Positions 35,177 to 43,556 of a DNA stretch of 59,005 bases are shown here, piece by piece. The stretch is from NCBI GenBank assembly GCA_015060625.1, contig SUYC01000021.1, positions 1 through 59,005 of the forward strand. Reading direction: 5' to 3'. Each line of letters opens with the position of its first letter. Position 1 is the first letter of the stretch. The position numbers and the translations under genes are program-made. The DNA is from Xylanibacter ruminicola (lineage in GTDB: Bacteria; Bacteroidota; Bacteroidia; Bacteroidales; Bacteroidaceae). Below the pieces are notes generated by a model that saw only the letters and a program-made list of their open reading frames with translations, was not told where the DNA came from and did no database searches.

Positions 35177-35215
35177 CACTTGGTTCAACGAATCCGTTGA
35201 GCCAAGTGTTTTTTT
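35177..35215 (+). terminator. terminator of surE-lpxB-DUF5020 operon
   Basis: 14-bp stem (35177-35190 with 35195-35208, one G-U pair), 4-nt loop, then seven T. A second small hairpin (TTCGGGC/GCCCGA) precedes it. Confidence 0.9.
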
Positions 35216-35276
35216 GTGTGCTCTTGCGCCACTGAAAAAATATCGCCAAAAGCTTGCAGGTTTGATAATTATTGTT

Positions 35277-35284
35277 TATATTTG
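35277..35284 (+). promoter_or_regulatory. -7 element for small lipoprotein gene
   Basis: TATATTTG, 43 bases before the start at 35327. Confidence 0.62.
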
Positions 35285-35326
35285 CGGCAGGAAGATACTA
35301 CAGAGAACCTAAAAACAATTTGACCT

Positions 35327-35728
35327 ATGACAAAACGCTTGATGTATTTGAAGGCCACTACGATGGTCGTATTATTCGCTTTCGGCATGGTGGCATGTAG
35401 TGTGGATTATGATGGTAACCATGAAAATGATGCAGATTTGATTGGAACGTGGGATGCCATCAGCGAGCAGTTCTATGCTGATAACGAAGGTTACGGTCTG
35501 CCAGGTCCTGCAGGTGGCTATTGGGTAATAACAGCCCGCACCATCACCGAGTACCAGCAGGTAAATGCTGCAGTCTGTACCACTGCTGGCTACACTTTTG
35601 ATGGGCGACGATTGAATATCGACGGTCGAACCGCTTGTGAGGTGGTTACGCTAACCCAACGGCTGATGCTGCTGCGCAAACAGGTGCAACAAGGGGTTTA
35701 TCAGGAAATAACCTTTAAAAGGCGATAA
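35327..35728 (+). CDS. lipocalin-like small lipoprotein
   Basis: 133 residues with lipobox MVAC (Cys about 24), then Ser-Val-Asp. The mature part starts with DLIGTWDAISEQFYA, the beginning of lipocalin-like domains, and ends in a predicted beta strand (YQEITFKRR). It has its own promoter and stands alone. No function is recognised. Confidence 0.72.
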   Translation: MTKRLMYLKATTMVVLFAFGMVACSVDYDGNHENDADLIGTWDAISEQFYADNEGYGLPGPAGGYWVITARTITEYQQVNAAVCTTAGYTFDGRRLNIDGRTACEVVTLTQRLMLLRKQVQQGVYQEITFKRR

Positions 35729-35733
35729 AAAAT

Positions 35734-35766
35734 ATGGGAGCTAACGGATGATTCGTTGGCTCCCAT
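35734..35766. terminator. terminator between convergent lipoprotein and kinase genes
   Basis: 13-bp near-perfect stem (35734-35746 with 35754-35766). On the minus strand a T-rich tail follows, so it serves the kinase operon. It can also block the plus-strand transcript. Confidence 0.82.
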
Positions 35767-35788
35767 GTTGTAATGATATTCTTATCTG

Positions 35789-36709
35789 TTAGATGGGCAG
35801 TGAGAATACAAAGCGTGAACCGCCATGGAAATCGGTGTCGAGGCGTATATCGCCACCAAGACGGCGGGCGATGCTACGTGCTACAGTTAGACCGATGCCA
35901 TAACCCTCGAAGAAATCGTTGAGCTTAACGTATGGCTCGAAAATCTTCTCGGCGTAGTCGGAAAGAACGCCTGTGCCAGTATCTTCAACGCAGAACTCCA
36001 GATTTGAATCTGTTACGTTGATGAGCAGCAAAATCTCGCCTTGGGCGGTGAACTTCATGGCATTGTCGAGTAGTGCTACCAATGCGCGCACAGCGTGCTT
36101 GCTGTTGGTGAATACCATGGTGGCTTGAGCCTCCTCTACCATCTGGCACTTGAACTCGGCCTTCTGGTAGGTCTGGATGCCTGACTCCTGGATGGCCATT
36201 GCGGCGATATCCTGAGCCATCACGTTATCCTCGCACTGTATGGGCTGCTCCATCTCGATGTCGATAACATTGAGTATCTGATTGGCTGTCAGAGCGATGT
36301 TGCCAGCATTAGGATGGGTGTAGTCTAACTTCTGTTTGATACCCTCGGCATATTGCTCAATCATGTTCTTCTTCTTGAGCATGGTCTCCTCAAGTTTCTG
36401 CTTAGCAGCCATCAACTCGTTAGACTGCTTCTCGATGGCTTCTTTTACCTTCAATACTTTCTGCTTCTCCTCTTCCATCTTATCGAAAGCCATCAGGGCT
36501 TCTTCATAACCCTGACCAACGTTGTCGAAGTTCTGCTCGAGGGAACGGTAGTCCTTGAGCAACTTCTCCATCTCGTTGACACGCTTCTGGTAGTCCTCGA
36601 GCAACTGCTTGCCCTCGGCCTCCTGCTCACGACTGTGCTTGATTTTCATCTGCAAAACAACGCAGACGATGAGGAGTATAATAACAAGTGAGACAACCAG
36701 CCAGATCAT
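35789..36709 (-). CDS. membrane-anchored HATPase kinase-like protein lacking a clear phospho-His
   Basis: 306 residues. One N-terminal membrane helix (about 2-21), a long coiled coil (about 25-130) and an HATPase domain with N box LLDNAMKFT, G1 EDTGTGV and G2 GYGIGLTVARSIARRLGG. In the dimerisation region, where a histidine kinase has an H-E/D-x-R/K-T/N-P box, I see only THPNAGN, without the usual pattern. It lies 3 bases behind the STAS gene and in one unit with an anti-sigma-type ATPase. It may act as a kinase or scaffold in a partner-switching pathway rather than in a two-component system. This is inference. Confidence 0.75.
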   Translation of the reverse strand: MIWLVVSLVIILLIVCVVLQMKIKHSREQEAEGKQLLEDYQKRVNEMEKLLKDYRSLEQNFDNVGQGYEEALMAFDKMEEEKQKVLKVKEAIEKQSNELMAAKQKLEETMLKKKNMIEQYAEGIKQKLDYTHPNAGNIALTANQILNVIDIEMEQPIQCEDNVMAQDIAAMAIQESGIQTYQKAEFKCQMVEEAQATMVFTNSKHAVRALVALLDNAMKFTAQGEILLLINVTDSNLEFCVEDTGTGVLSDYAEKIFEPYVKLNDFFEGYGIGLTVARSIARRLGGDIRLDTDFHGGSRFVFSLPI

Positions 36710-36712
36710 ATG

Positions 36713-37024
36713 CTATGCTTTTTTCTGTTCTACCTTCATAAACTTGGTGAATCCGGTCATAGCCAGAATCTTGTAGATTTCGGGTGACACGTTGGTGATC
36801 TTGAACTGACCCTTCAGCTGAGTAACGGTGCGCATGGTCTTCTGGATGATACGCAAACCAGAACTGGCCATATAGGTGAGTTCTGTGCAGTCCATTTCGA
36901 GGTCAACACCTCCCTCTTTTAAGGCGGGCTGGATATCCTGCTCGAACTGGTTGGCGTTCATAGTGTCGATTCTTGAACCTGTTTTAATAATGGTTTTTCC
37001 ACCTTCTTTGATAATCTGTGTCAT
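36713..37024 (-). CDS. STAS-domain anti-anti-sigma factor-like protein
   Basis: 103 residues, a single STAS domain. The phosphorylation-site region reads YMASSGLRII; Ser55 corresponds to the Ser phosphorylated in SpoIIAA. In known systems the unphosphorylated protein binds the cognate RsbW-like ATPase. It lies 27 bases after that ATPase gene here, so the two are likely partners. Confidence 0.88.
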   Translation of the reverse strand: MTQIIKEGGKTIIKTGSRIDTMNANQFEQDIQPALKEGGVDLEMDCTELTYMASSGLRIIQKTMRTVTQLKGQFKITNVSPEIYKILAMTGFTKFMKVEQKKA

Positions 37025-37051
37025 AATATGTGTTATCTAATTGTTTTGTAA

Positions 37052-37465
37052 TTAATCAGCTAAATCTTTTTTCATGGTGAGCAGGTTCTTGCCCTCCAGA
37101 CGTTGATAAGTAACTTCGTTCATAATGTTCTTAACAATGTAGATGCCCAAACCACCCAGCTCGCGGTCGGCTGGATCAGTAGTAGTGTCGATGTCCTCCT
37201 TCATGGTAGGATCAAACTCGCGGCCTTTGTCACTAAGTACAAATGTAAGAGTGTGGCCAGCGCACTCAGCAGTCAGTTCAATGTCGGCAGTTTTCCCTTC
37301 TGGATAAGCGTAGAAGATAACGTTAGATACCATTTCTTCCATTACCAGGTTCAGGTTCATCAGTAGCTCCATGTCGAGCTGAAGTTCCTCTCCAATCTCT
37401 TCGATGAAGGCATTTACTTTCTCTAATTCGCCAACCTGATTCTTAATCTTAATTTCTTTTTTCAT
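37052..37465 (-). CDS. RsbW-like ATP-binding protein (anti-sigma/serine kinase type)
   Basis: 137 residues, GHKL ATPase fold. N box LVMEEMVSNVIFYAYP (Glu43/44, Asn48), G1 SDKGREFDP (Asp79) and G2 ELGGLGIYIVKN (104-111). In Firmicutes such proteins sequester a sigma factor and phosphorylate a STAS partner. No sigma factor gene is adjacent and Bacteroidota lack SigB, so the output is unknown. First gene of a three-gene operon with promoter at 37509. Confidence 0.88.
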   Translation of the reverse strand: MKKEIKIKNQVGELEKVNAFIEEIGEELQLDMELLMNLNLVMEEMVSNVIFYAYPEGKTADIELTAECAGHTLTFVLSDKGREFDPTMKEDIDTTTDPADRELGGLGIYIVKNIMNEVTYQRLEGKNLLTMKKDLAD

Positions 37466-37508
37466 GTAAAAATGCTAAAATTGGATGTTATAATTCGAAT
37501 TAATGGTG

Positions 37509-37516
37509 CAAAAGTA
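37509..37516 (-). promoter_or_regulatory. -7 element for RsbW-STAS-kinase operon, flanked by TTCGAA palindromes
   Basis: TACTTTTG on the minus strand, 44 bases before the start. AATTCGAATT (37492-37501) lies about at the start of transcription and a second ATTCGAA (37530-37536) lies upstream. Confidence 0.65.
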
Positions 37517-37546
37517 AGTAAAAAATCTGATTCGAACAAACCTTTT

Positions 37547-37579
37547 AAGAAAAATTTATTTATTAATAAGGTTTTTCTT
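37547..37579 (-). terminator. weak terminator behind mlaF-like gene
   Basis: AAGAAAAA (37547-37554) pairs with TTTTTCTT (37572-37579) over a 17-base AT-rich loop, just after the minus-strand stop at 37587. Confidence 0.45.
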
Positions 37580-37586
37580 GGAATAT

Positions 37587-38360
37587 CTACAATGAGAGGC
37601 CATTGTCGATAACGATCCTTCGCATGTTCTTGAGCAAATCACTGGCAAAGATGAAGTCGGTGAGACGGGGATTGTCGGCACCCATTACCTGACTGCTTAT
37701 ACCTTGCCATTCCTTGCTCCCTTCGTAAATAAAAATAATATTTTCGCCTATGCCCATTACCGAATTCATGTCGTGAGTGTTGATGATGGTGGTCATATTA
37801 TACTCCTGGGTGATGGAGTGCAATAATTCGTCGATGACAAGTGAGGTTTTGGGGTCGAGACCCGAGTTGGGCTCATCGCAAAACAGATACTTGGGGTTGA
37901 GGGCGATAGCGCGGGCGATAGCTACACGTTTCTGCATGCCACCTGATATCTCGCCGGGGAATTTTTCGTCGGCTCCCGTGAGATTTACACGGTCCAGGCA
38001 TTCTTGGGCTCGACGCATGCGCTCGCGCAGAGTCATCGACGAAAACATGTCGAGTGGAAACATGACGTTCTCGAGTACGGTCATCGAATCGAAGAGAGCG
38101 GCGCTTTGGAATATCATACCCATCTCGCGGCGCATCATTACCTTTTCGTGTTTGCTCATGCTTACAAAATTACGACCGTCGTACAGAATCTCGCCACTGG
38201 TCGGTTCGAGAAGTCCGACAAGATTTTTCATCAATACCGTCTTGCCGGAACCACTCTGGCCAATGATGAGATTTGTCTTGCCGTCTTCGAATACGGTATT
38301 GATATCTTTCAGGACATCTTTGTCCTCGAAACTCTTATATAGGTGCTTGACTTCGATCAT
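37587..38360 (-). CDS. mlaF: ABC transporter ATP-binding protein, MlaF type
   Basis: 257 residues. Walker A GQSGSGKT, signature ISGGMQKR and Walker B YLFCDEPNSGLDP are all present. Residues after the signature (VAIARAIAL) match MlaF/Ttg2A, which energises phospholipid transport between the membranes. It overlaps the permease gene by 4 bases (ATGA). No MCE-domain (MlaD) gene is in the window, so the substrate-binding partner would be elsewhere. Confidence 0.88.
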   Translation of the reverse strand: MIEVKHLYKSFEDKDVLKDINTVFEDGKTNLIIGQSGSGKTVLMKNLVGLLEPTSGEILYDGRNFVSMSKHEKVMMRREMGMIFQSAALFDSMTVLENVMFPLDMFSSMTLRERMRRAQECLDRVNLTGADEKFPGEISGGMQKRVAIARAIALNPKYLFCDEPNSGLDPKTSLVIDELLHSITQEYNMTTIINTHDMNSVMGIGENIIFIYEGSKEWQGISSQVMGADNPRLTDFIFASDLLKNMRRIVIDNGLSL

Positions 38361-39103
38361 GACAGTAGCTGGGTTAAGAAAACATCTGAAAAAAGAATAA
38401 GAACGCTCGAGGTGACAACAGCATCGGTTGATGCTTTTCCTACGTTTACGCTGCCGCCTTCGACTGTGTAGCCGCAGAAGGCGGGAACACTGGAGATGAT
38501 GAAGGCGAAAAACTGACTTTTAATGATACTCATCCATACAAACCAAGGGATGAATGCATGTTGTAAGCCGGCCGTCAGGTCGTCGGGTGCGATGATATGT
38601 CCTAAATAGGCTGTGCCGTAAGCGCCTATAATGCCCGTGGCCGATGAGAAAATGACCAGAAAGGGCATGATGGTGAGCAGACCGATGATCTTGGGTAGGA
38701 TGAGGTAGCAGGCAGAGTTGATGCCCATAATTTCAAGGGCGTCTATCTGCTGGGTAACACGCATAGTGCCCAACTCTGAAGCGATGTTTGAACCGACTTT
38801 ACCTGCCAGAATTAAGCACATGATAGAACTTGAAAACTCCAACAGTAGAATCTCACGTGTGGTGTAGCCTGCTACCCAACGTGGCATCCAAGGACTCTGG
38901 ATGTTTAACTTCATCTGGATGCAGATGACGGCTCCGATGAAAAACGAGATGATGAGTACGATACCGATAGAGTTGATGCCCAATTGTGTCATCTCGGTAA
39001 TGTATTGCTTCAGAAACATTCTCATTCGCTCAGGGCGTGAGAAAACACGCCCCATCAGCATTAGATATCGACCAAAGGTGGTCAGCCATTTATGTAATAA
39101 CAT
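38357..39103 (-). CDS. mlaE: ABC transporter permease, MlaE type
   Basis: 248 residues with about five membrane helices. It contains the MlaE-family stretch with TREILLLEFSSSIMCLILAGKVGSNIASELGTMRVTEQ-like spacing (here EFSSSIMCLILAGKVG, then ELGTMRVTQQIDALEIMG). It forms the membrane channel of a phospholipid transporter. It starts 27 bases after its -7 element and is coupled to mlaF. Confidence 0.9.
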   Translation of the reverse strand: MLLHKWLTTFGRYLMLMGRVFSRPERMRMFLKQYITEMTQLGINSIGIVLIISFFIGAVICIQMKLNIQSPWMPRWVAGYTTREILLLEFSSSIMCLILAGKVGSNIASELGTMRVTQQIDALEIMGINSACYLILPKIIGLLTIMPFLVIFSSATGIIGAYGTAYLGHIIAPDDLTAGLQHAFIPWFVWMSIIKSQFFAFIISSVPAFCGYTVEGGSVNVGKASTDAVVTSSVLILFSDVFLTQLLS

Positions 39104-39129
39104 TGCCCACGAACTATTTTATTTGGGTG

Positions 39130-39137
39130 CAAAGGTA
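39130..39137 (-). promoter_or_regulatory. -7 element for mlaEF
   Basis: TACCTTTG on the minus strand, 27 bases before the mlaE start. Confidence 0.7.
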
Positions 39138-39148
39138 GTTATTTTTTT

Positions 39149-39224
39149 GGCACGGATTACACGGATTAACACAGATTAATAATAAAAATTTCAAAAAATC
39201 CGTGTAATCCGTGTAATCCGTGCC
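39149..39224. repeat. large inverted repeat of ATCCGTGTA units between mlaE and lptB promoters
   Basis: The left arm has CACGGATT-type units at 39151, 39160 and 39170 (CACAGATT); the right arm has AATCCGTG at 39197, 39206 and 39215. The outer 20 bp of the arms pair perfectly. Unit spacing is 9-10 bp. The repeat lies between two divergent promoters and shares its unit with 4094-4120. Confidence 0.92.
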
Positions 39225-39234
39225 TTATTTTTTG

Positions 39235-39242
39235 TAACTTTG
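39235..39242 (+). promoter_or_regulatory. -7 element for lptB
   Basis: TAACTTTG only 10 bases before the start at 39252. The mRNA should have a very short or no leader. Confidence 0.72.
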
Positions 39243-39251
39243 CAGCCGATT

Positions 39252-40049
39252 ATGGAAGAAGAGCGTATAGTATTACGAACAGAAGGCCTCGTGAAACGCT
39301 ATGGTAAGCGAACGGTGGTTAATGATGTGAGCTTCGATGTGAAGCAGGGTGAGATTGTGGGACTGCTGGGACCTAACGGTGCCGGAAAAACAACCTCGTT
39401 CTATATGACTACGGGATTGATTGTGCCTAATGATGGTCATATTTATCTGGGTGAGGAGGATGTTACCAAATTTCCTGTTTACAAACGTGCTCGTGCTGGT
39501 ATCGGCTATCTGGCTCAGGAGGCAAGCGTGTTCCGAAAAATGACGGTTGAGGATAATATCCTCTCGGTATTGGAAATGACAGGTAAACCGCGTGATTACC
39601 AGTTGAATAAACTGGAAGAACTCATCAGGGAATTCCGTCTGGAAAAGGTTCGTAAGAATTTGGGCGATCGTCTGTCGGGAGGTGAGCGCCGACGTACCGA
39701 GATTGCACGTTGTCTGGCCATCGAGCCGAAATTTATTATGCTTGATGAGCCTTTCGCAGGTGTCGATCCTATCGCTGTAGAGGATATCCAACAGATTGTG
39801 TATAAGCTGAAATATCTGAACATCGGTATTCTGATTACCGACCATAATGTGGATGAGACATTGGCTATCACCGACCGTGCTTATCTTCTGTTCGAGGGAA
39901 GAATCCTGTTCCAGGGAACGCCAGAAGAGTTGGCAGCTAATCAGGTCGTGCGTGAAAAATACCTAACAGAATCGTTCGAGCTGAGGAAAAAGAATTTTCA
40001 GCAGATAGAGATGGAACGCAGTGCCAAAGAACAATCGGCTAAAAGTTAA
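39252..40049 (+). CDS. lptB: LPS export ABC transporter ATPase LptB
   Basis: 265 residues from the ATG at 39252. The earlier TTG at 39240 falls in the -7 element. Walker [10 protein letters not shown], signature [12 protein letters not shown] and Walker [32 protein letters not shown] is the LptB-specific Q-loop region. It drives LPS extraction from the inner membrane. The C-terminus has about 20 extra polar residues ([20 protein letters not shown]). Confidence 0.95.
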   Translation: MEEERIVLRTEGLVKRYGKRTVVNDVSFDVKQGEIVGLLGPNGAGKTTSFYMTTGLIVPNDGHIYLGEEDVTKFPVYKRARAGIGYLAQEASVFRKMTVEDNILSVLEMTGKPRDYQLNKLEELIREFRLEKVRKNLGDRLSGGERRRTEIARCLAIEPKFIMLDEPFAGVDPIAVEDIQQIVYKLKYLNIGILITDHNVDETLAITDRAYLLFEGRILFQGTPEELAANQVVREKYLTESFELRKKNFQQIEMERSAKEQSAKS

Positions 40050-40061
40050 AAAATGAAAAAT

Positions 40062-40085
40062 CGGCGTTGATTACGCCGTTTTTTT
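40062..40085 (+). terminator. lptB terminator, adjoining tig promoter
   Basis: 6-bp stem CGGCGT (40062-40067) with ACGCCG (40073-40078), then seven T. The tig -7 element follows at 40087. Confidence 0.82.
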
Positions 40086-40086
40086 G

Positions 40087-40094
40087 TACTTTTG
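40087..40094 (+). promoter_or_regulatory. -7 element for tig
   Basis: TACTTTTG, 45 bases before the tig start at 40139. Confidence 0.7.
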
Positions 40095-40138
40095 CACCCC
40101 AATATTTGAATATATATTATAAATAAGTACATAAAAAG

Positions 40139-41500
40139 ATGAAAATTTCGTTTGAGTGCGCCGACAAAATCAATGGTCTATTGACTATGACCGTTGAGAA
40201 GGCAGATTATCAGGATGCAGTAGAGAAGCAGCTGAAAAATTATCGTAAGAAAGCACAGGTTCCTGGATTCCGTCCAGGTATGGTTCCCATGGGACTGATT
40301 AAGAAGCAGTATGGTACAGCAGTGAAGGTTGATGAGGTTAACAAGCTGCTGGGCGAGAAACTGTATGAGTATGTTCGTGAGAACAAAATCCAGATGCTGG
40401 GTGAGCCCCTTCCAAATCAGGAGAAGCAGGTTCCTCAGGATTTCGAGAATGCTGATGATCTGACATTTGTGTTCGACATTGCCGTTGCTCCCGAGTTCAA
40501 GGCTGAGCTGACTGGCAGAGATAAGATTGACTATTACACTATCAAGGTTGATGATAAGATGCTCGATGAGCAGGTACAGATGTATGCCTCTCAGGCTGGT
40601 GAGTTCGTAAAGGCTGAGGTGTTCAGCGGTAACGATACTCTGACTGGTGACATGCGTGAGCTTGACGAGAATGGTAACACCAAGGAAGGTGGTATCACTA
40701 CCGAGGCTGCTATGGTTATGCCTGCTTATATCAAGGCTGAGGACCAGAAGAAACTCTTCGACGGTGCAAAGGCTGGTGACATCATTACCTTCAACCCCAA
40801 GAAGGCTTACCCCGACAACGATGCTGAGGTTGCTGCTCTGCTGAAGGTTAAGAAGGAGGAGGTTAAGGATCTGAATGCTGACTTCAGCTTCCAGATTACT
40901 GAGATTCGCCACTTCCAACCTGCTGAGGTTGACCAGAAACTCTTCGACCGTGTATTCGGTGAGGGTGAGGTGAAGGACGAGAAGGCTTTCCGTGCTAAGA
41001 TTGCTGAGAGCATTGCTCCACAGCTGCAGCAGAACAGTGATTACAAGTTCCTGCTCGATGTTCGTAAGCACATGGAGAAGAAGGTTGGTAAGCTGGAGTT
41101 CCCTGAGGCTCTGCTGAAGCGTGTGATGCTGCAGAATAATCAGGATAAGGGCGCTGACTTTGTTGAGAAGAACTTCGAGGGTAGCATTAAGGAACTGGCT
41201 TGGCATCTGATTAAAGAGCAGCTGGTAGCCGCTCAGAATATCAAGGTTGAAGAGGCTGATATCAAAAACGTTGCCAAAGAGGCTATGCGTGCCCAGTTCG
41301 CTCAGTACGGTATGAGCAATGTTCCGGATGATGTTCTGGAAAACTATGCCAACGAGCAGCTCAAGAAACGTGAGAATATCGACAACTTCGTTGATCGTGC
41401 CGTTGATGTTAAGCTTACTGAAGCTCTCAAAAATGTGGTTAAGCTGAATGCAAAAGAGGTCACATTTGAGGAGTTTAATAAGCTTATGACAGAAAAATAA
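40139..41500 (+). CDS. tig: trigger factor
   Basis: 453 residues. Ribosome-docking signature GFRPGMVPMGLIKKQYG (about residues 42-58; other bacteria have GFRxGKxP). A peptidyl-prolyl isomerase-like middle domain and a helical C-terminal arm follow. It folds nascent chains. It sits before clpP-clpX, the classical tig-clpP-clpX order, but has its own terminator-like hairpin and clpP has its own promoter. Confidence 0.94.
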   Translation: MKISFECADKINGLLTMTVEKADYQDAVEKQLKNYRKKAQVPGFRPGMVPMGLIKKQYGTAVKVDEVNKLLGEKLYEYVRENKIQMLGEPLPNQEKQVPQDFENADDLTFVFDIAVAPEFKAELTGRDKIDYYTIKVDDKMLDEQVQMYASQAGEFVKAEVFSGNDTLTGDMRELDENGNTKEGGITTEAAMVMPAYIKAEDQKKLFDGAKAGDIITFNPKKAYPDNDAEVAALLKVKKEEVKDLNADFSFQITEIRHFQPAEVDQKLFDRVFGEGEVKDEKAFRAKIAESIAPQLQQNSDYKFLLDVRKHMEKKVGKLEFPEALLKRVMLQNNQDKGADFVEKNFEGSIKELAWHLIKEQLVAAQNIKVEEADIKNVAKEAMRAQFAQYGMSNVPDDVLENYANEQLKKRENIDNFVDRAVDVKLTEALKNVVKLNAKEVTFEEFNKLMTEK

Positions 41501-41516
41501 GCTTTTTTAGGAAAAA

Positions 41517-41550
41517 ATAACCCCTAAAATACGAGGGTTATCGACTTTTT
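41517..41550 (+). terminator. tig terminator overlapping a clpP leader inverted repeat
   Basis: ATAACCC (41517-41523) pairs with GGGTTAT (41535-41541), then cgac and five T. The right arm overlaps the left arm of the GGTTATCGAC inverted repeat. Confidence 0.65.
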
Positions 41551-41596
41551 GTATTATCTTTGTGTCCCAAACGCAAGATGAGGAAGGTCGATAACC
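41536..41596. promoter_or_regulatory. GGTTATCGAC inverted repeat flanking clpP promoter
   Basis: GGTTATCGAC (41536-41545) and its reverse complement GTCGATAACC (41587-41596) lie symmetrically about the predicted clpP start of transcription (near 41567). Candidate operator or RNA switch. Confidence 0.75.
41555..41562 (+). promoter_or_regulatory. -7 element for clpPX
   Basis: TATCTTTG, 69 bases before the clpP start at 41631. Confidence 0.7.
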
Positions 41597-41630
41597 TTTT
41601 CTCTATATAAAAAAGAAAGGAATTGATAGT

Positions 41631-42299
41631 ATGAATAATGATTTCAGAAAGTATGCTGTACAGCATTTAGGAATGAATGGTCTGGTGGTCGATGACGTAA
41701 TCAAGGCCCAGAACCAGTACATGAATCCCTATATCCTTGAGGAGCGTCAGTTGAACGTGACTCAGATGGATGTGTTCTCACGCTTGATGATGGACCGTAT
41801 CATTTTCCTTGGTACGCAGATAGATGATTATACCGCCAACACATTGCAGGCACAGCTGCTGTTCCTGGATTCAACCGACCCTGGTAAGGATATCTCTATT
41901 TATATCAACTCACCTGGTGGTAGCGTAACTGCCGGTCTTGGCATTTATGATACCATGCAGTTTATCACCAGCGACGTGGCTACTATCTGTACAGGTATGG
42001 CTGCATCGATGGGCGCTGTTCTGCTTGTAGCTGGTGCTGAGGGTAAGCGCTCAGCTCTGCCACACAGCCGTGTGATGATTCACCAGCCATTAGGTGGCGT
42101 GCAGGGTCAGGCTTCGGATATAGAGATTGAGGCCAAGGAGATATTAAAGTTCAAGAAAGAGTTATATACCATTATCTCGGAACATTCGCATACACCATAC
42201 GATAAGGTTTATGCCGACTCAGACCGTAACTACTGGATGACGGCCGAGGAAGCAAAGGCTTACGGAATGATTGACGAGGTGCTGACCCGGAAGAAGTAA
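41631..42299 (+). CDS. clpP: ATP-dependent Clp protease proteolytic subunit
   Basis: 222 residues. Ser126 in GMAASMGA, His151 in VMIHQPLGG and an Asp in DSDRNYW make the catalytic triad. It forms the double-ring protease that works with ClpX and ClpA, both encoded in this window. The stop overlaps the clpX start codon by one base. Confidence 0.97.
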   Translation: MNNDFRKYAVQHLGMNGLVVDDVIKAQNQYMNPYILEERQLNVTQMDVFSRLMMDRIIFLGTQIDDYTANTLQAQLLFLDSTDPGKDISIYINSPGGSVTAGLGIYDTMQFITSDVATICTGMAASMGAVLLVAGAEGKRSALPHSRVMIHQPLGGVQGQASDIEIEAKEILKFKKELYTIISEHSHTPYDKVYADSDRNYWMTAEEAKAYGMIDEVLTRKK

Positions 42300-43543
42300 T
42301 GCCGATGAAGAAAGTATGTAGTTTCTGTGGAAGAGGTGAGAACGAGGTAAAACTGTTGATATCTGGCCTTAATGGTCAGATTTGTGAGAGTTGCGTGGAG
42401 CAGGCTTATCAGATTGTGAGTGATAACCTGCGAGAAGCTCCTGCTGCTAAGAAAAAAGGAAAGGCGGCTGAGACCACCGGCACTCTGAAGGTGCCCAAGC
42501 CTAAGGAAATTAAAGAATATCTCGATCAGTATGTGATTGGCCAGGACGATGCTAAGCGCTATTTGGCTGTGGCTGTATATAATCACTACAAGCGTTTGCA
42601 GCAGCCTGTAGATGATGATGGCGTAGAAATCGAGAAGAGTAATATTATTATGGTGGGTAGTACTGGTACGGGTAAAACCTTGCTGGCACGTACCATTGCC
42701 AAATTGCTTGATGTGCCCTTTACCATCGTAGATGCAACGGTGTTCACCGAAGCTGGTTATGTAGGTGAGGATGTGGAAAGCATTCTGTCTCGTCTGTTGC
42801 AGGTTGCCGATTATGATGTTGAGGCTGCTCAGCGTGGCATCGTGTTTATCGACGAGATTGATAAGATTGCACGAAAGAGTGACAACCCCTCTATCACCCG
42901 CGATGTGAGTGGCGAAGGTGTACAGCAGGGTTTGTTGAAATTATTAGAGGGTACGATGGTGAATGTTCCACCTAAGGGCGGACGTAAACATCCCGATCAG
43001 GACTATATCCATGTTGATACCCGTAATATCCTGTTTATTTGTGGCGGTGCCTTTGATGGTATTGAGCGTAAGATTGCCCAGCGTATGAACACCCATGTGG
43101 TAGGTTATAACTCGGTAACCAACGTCAGAAAGATTGATAAGAACGATTTGATGAAGTACATCGTACCTCAGGATCTGAAGTCGTTCGGACTGATTCCTGA
43201 GATTATCGGTCGTTTGCCAGTGCTTACACACCTGAACCCGCTGGATCGTCAGGCTTTGGAGCGTATTCTGACTGAACCTAAAAACTCTATCATCCGCCAA
43301 TACAAAAAACTGTTTGAGATGGATGGCGTGGCGCTGACCTTCGATCAGGAGGCACTCGACACATTGGTTGACAAAGCTGTGGAGTACAAACTTGGTGCTC
43401 GCGGATTGCGCTCGATTGTTGAGAGTGTGATGATGGATGCCATGTACGACCTGCCCTCGAAGAAAACTAAGAAATTCAATGTGACGGCTGATTACGTTAG
43501 TAAGCAGCTGGATAAATCATACCTCCAGAAGTTGGAAGCCTAA
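42299..43543 (+). CDS. clpX: Clp protease ATP-binding subunit ClpX
   Basis: 414 residues. N-terminal zinc-binding domain (CSFCGRG and CESC), Walker A GSTGTGKT, Walker [10 protein letters not shown] and the sensor region [14 protein letters not shown]. It unfolds tagged proteins for ClpP. In the loop where E. coli ClpX carries the ClpP-docking IGF motif (between FICGGAF and FGLIPE), this protein has VGYNSV. The start is ATG at 42299 or 42305 (MPMKK). Confidence 0.97.
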   Translation: MPMKKVCSFCGRGENEVKLLISGLNGQICESCVEQAYQIVSDNLREAPAAKKKGKAAETTGTLKVPKPKEIKEYLDQYVIGQDDAKRYLAVAVYNHYKRLQQPVDDDGVEIEKSNIIMVGSTGTGKTLLARTIAKLLDVPFTIVDATVFTEAGYVGEDVESILSRLLQVADYDVEAAQRGIVFIDEIDKIARKSDNPSITRDVSGEGVQQGLLKLLEGTMVNVPPKGGRKHPDQDYIHVDTRNILFICGGAFDGIERKIAQRMNTHVVGYNSVTNVRKIDKNDLMKYIVPQDLKSFGLIPEIIGRLPVLTHLNPLDRQALERILTEPKNSIIRQYKKLFEMDGVALTFDQEALDTLVDKAVEYKLGARGLRSIVESVMMDAMYDLPSKKTKKFNVTADYVSKQLDKSYLQKLEA

Positions 43544-43556
43544 CTGACTATAATAT

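Noticed and set aside
40178..41206. Long minus-strand open frame opposite trigger factor
   Set aside because: Leu-rich low-complexity translation caused by the complement of Glu/Lys-rich codons; no homology signal.
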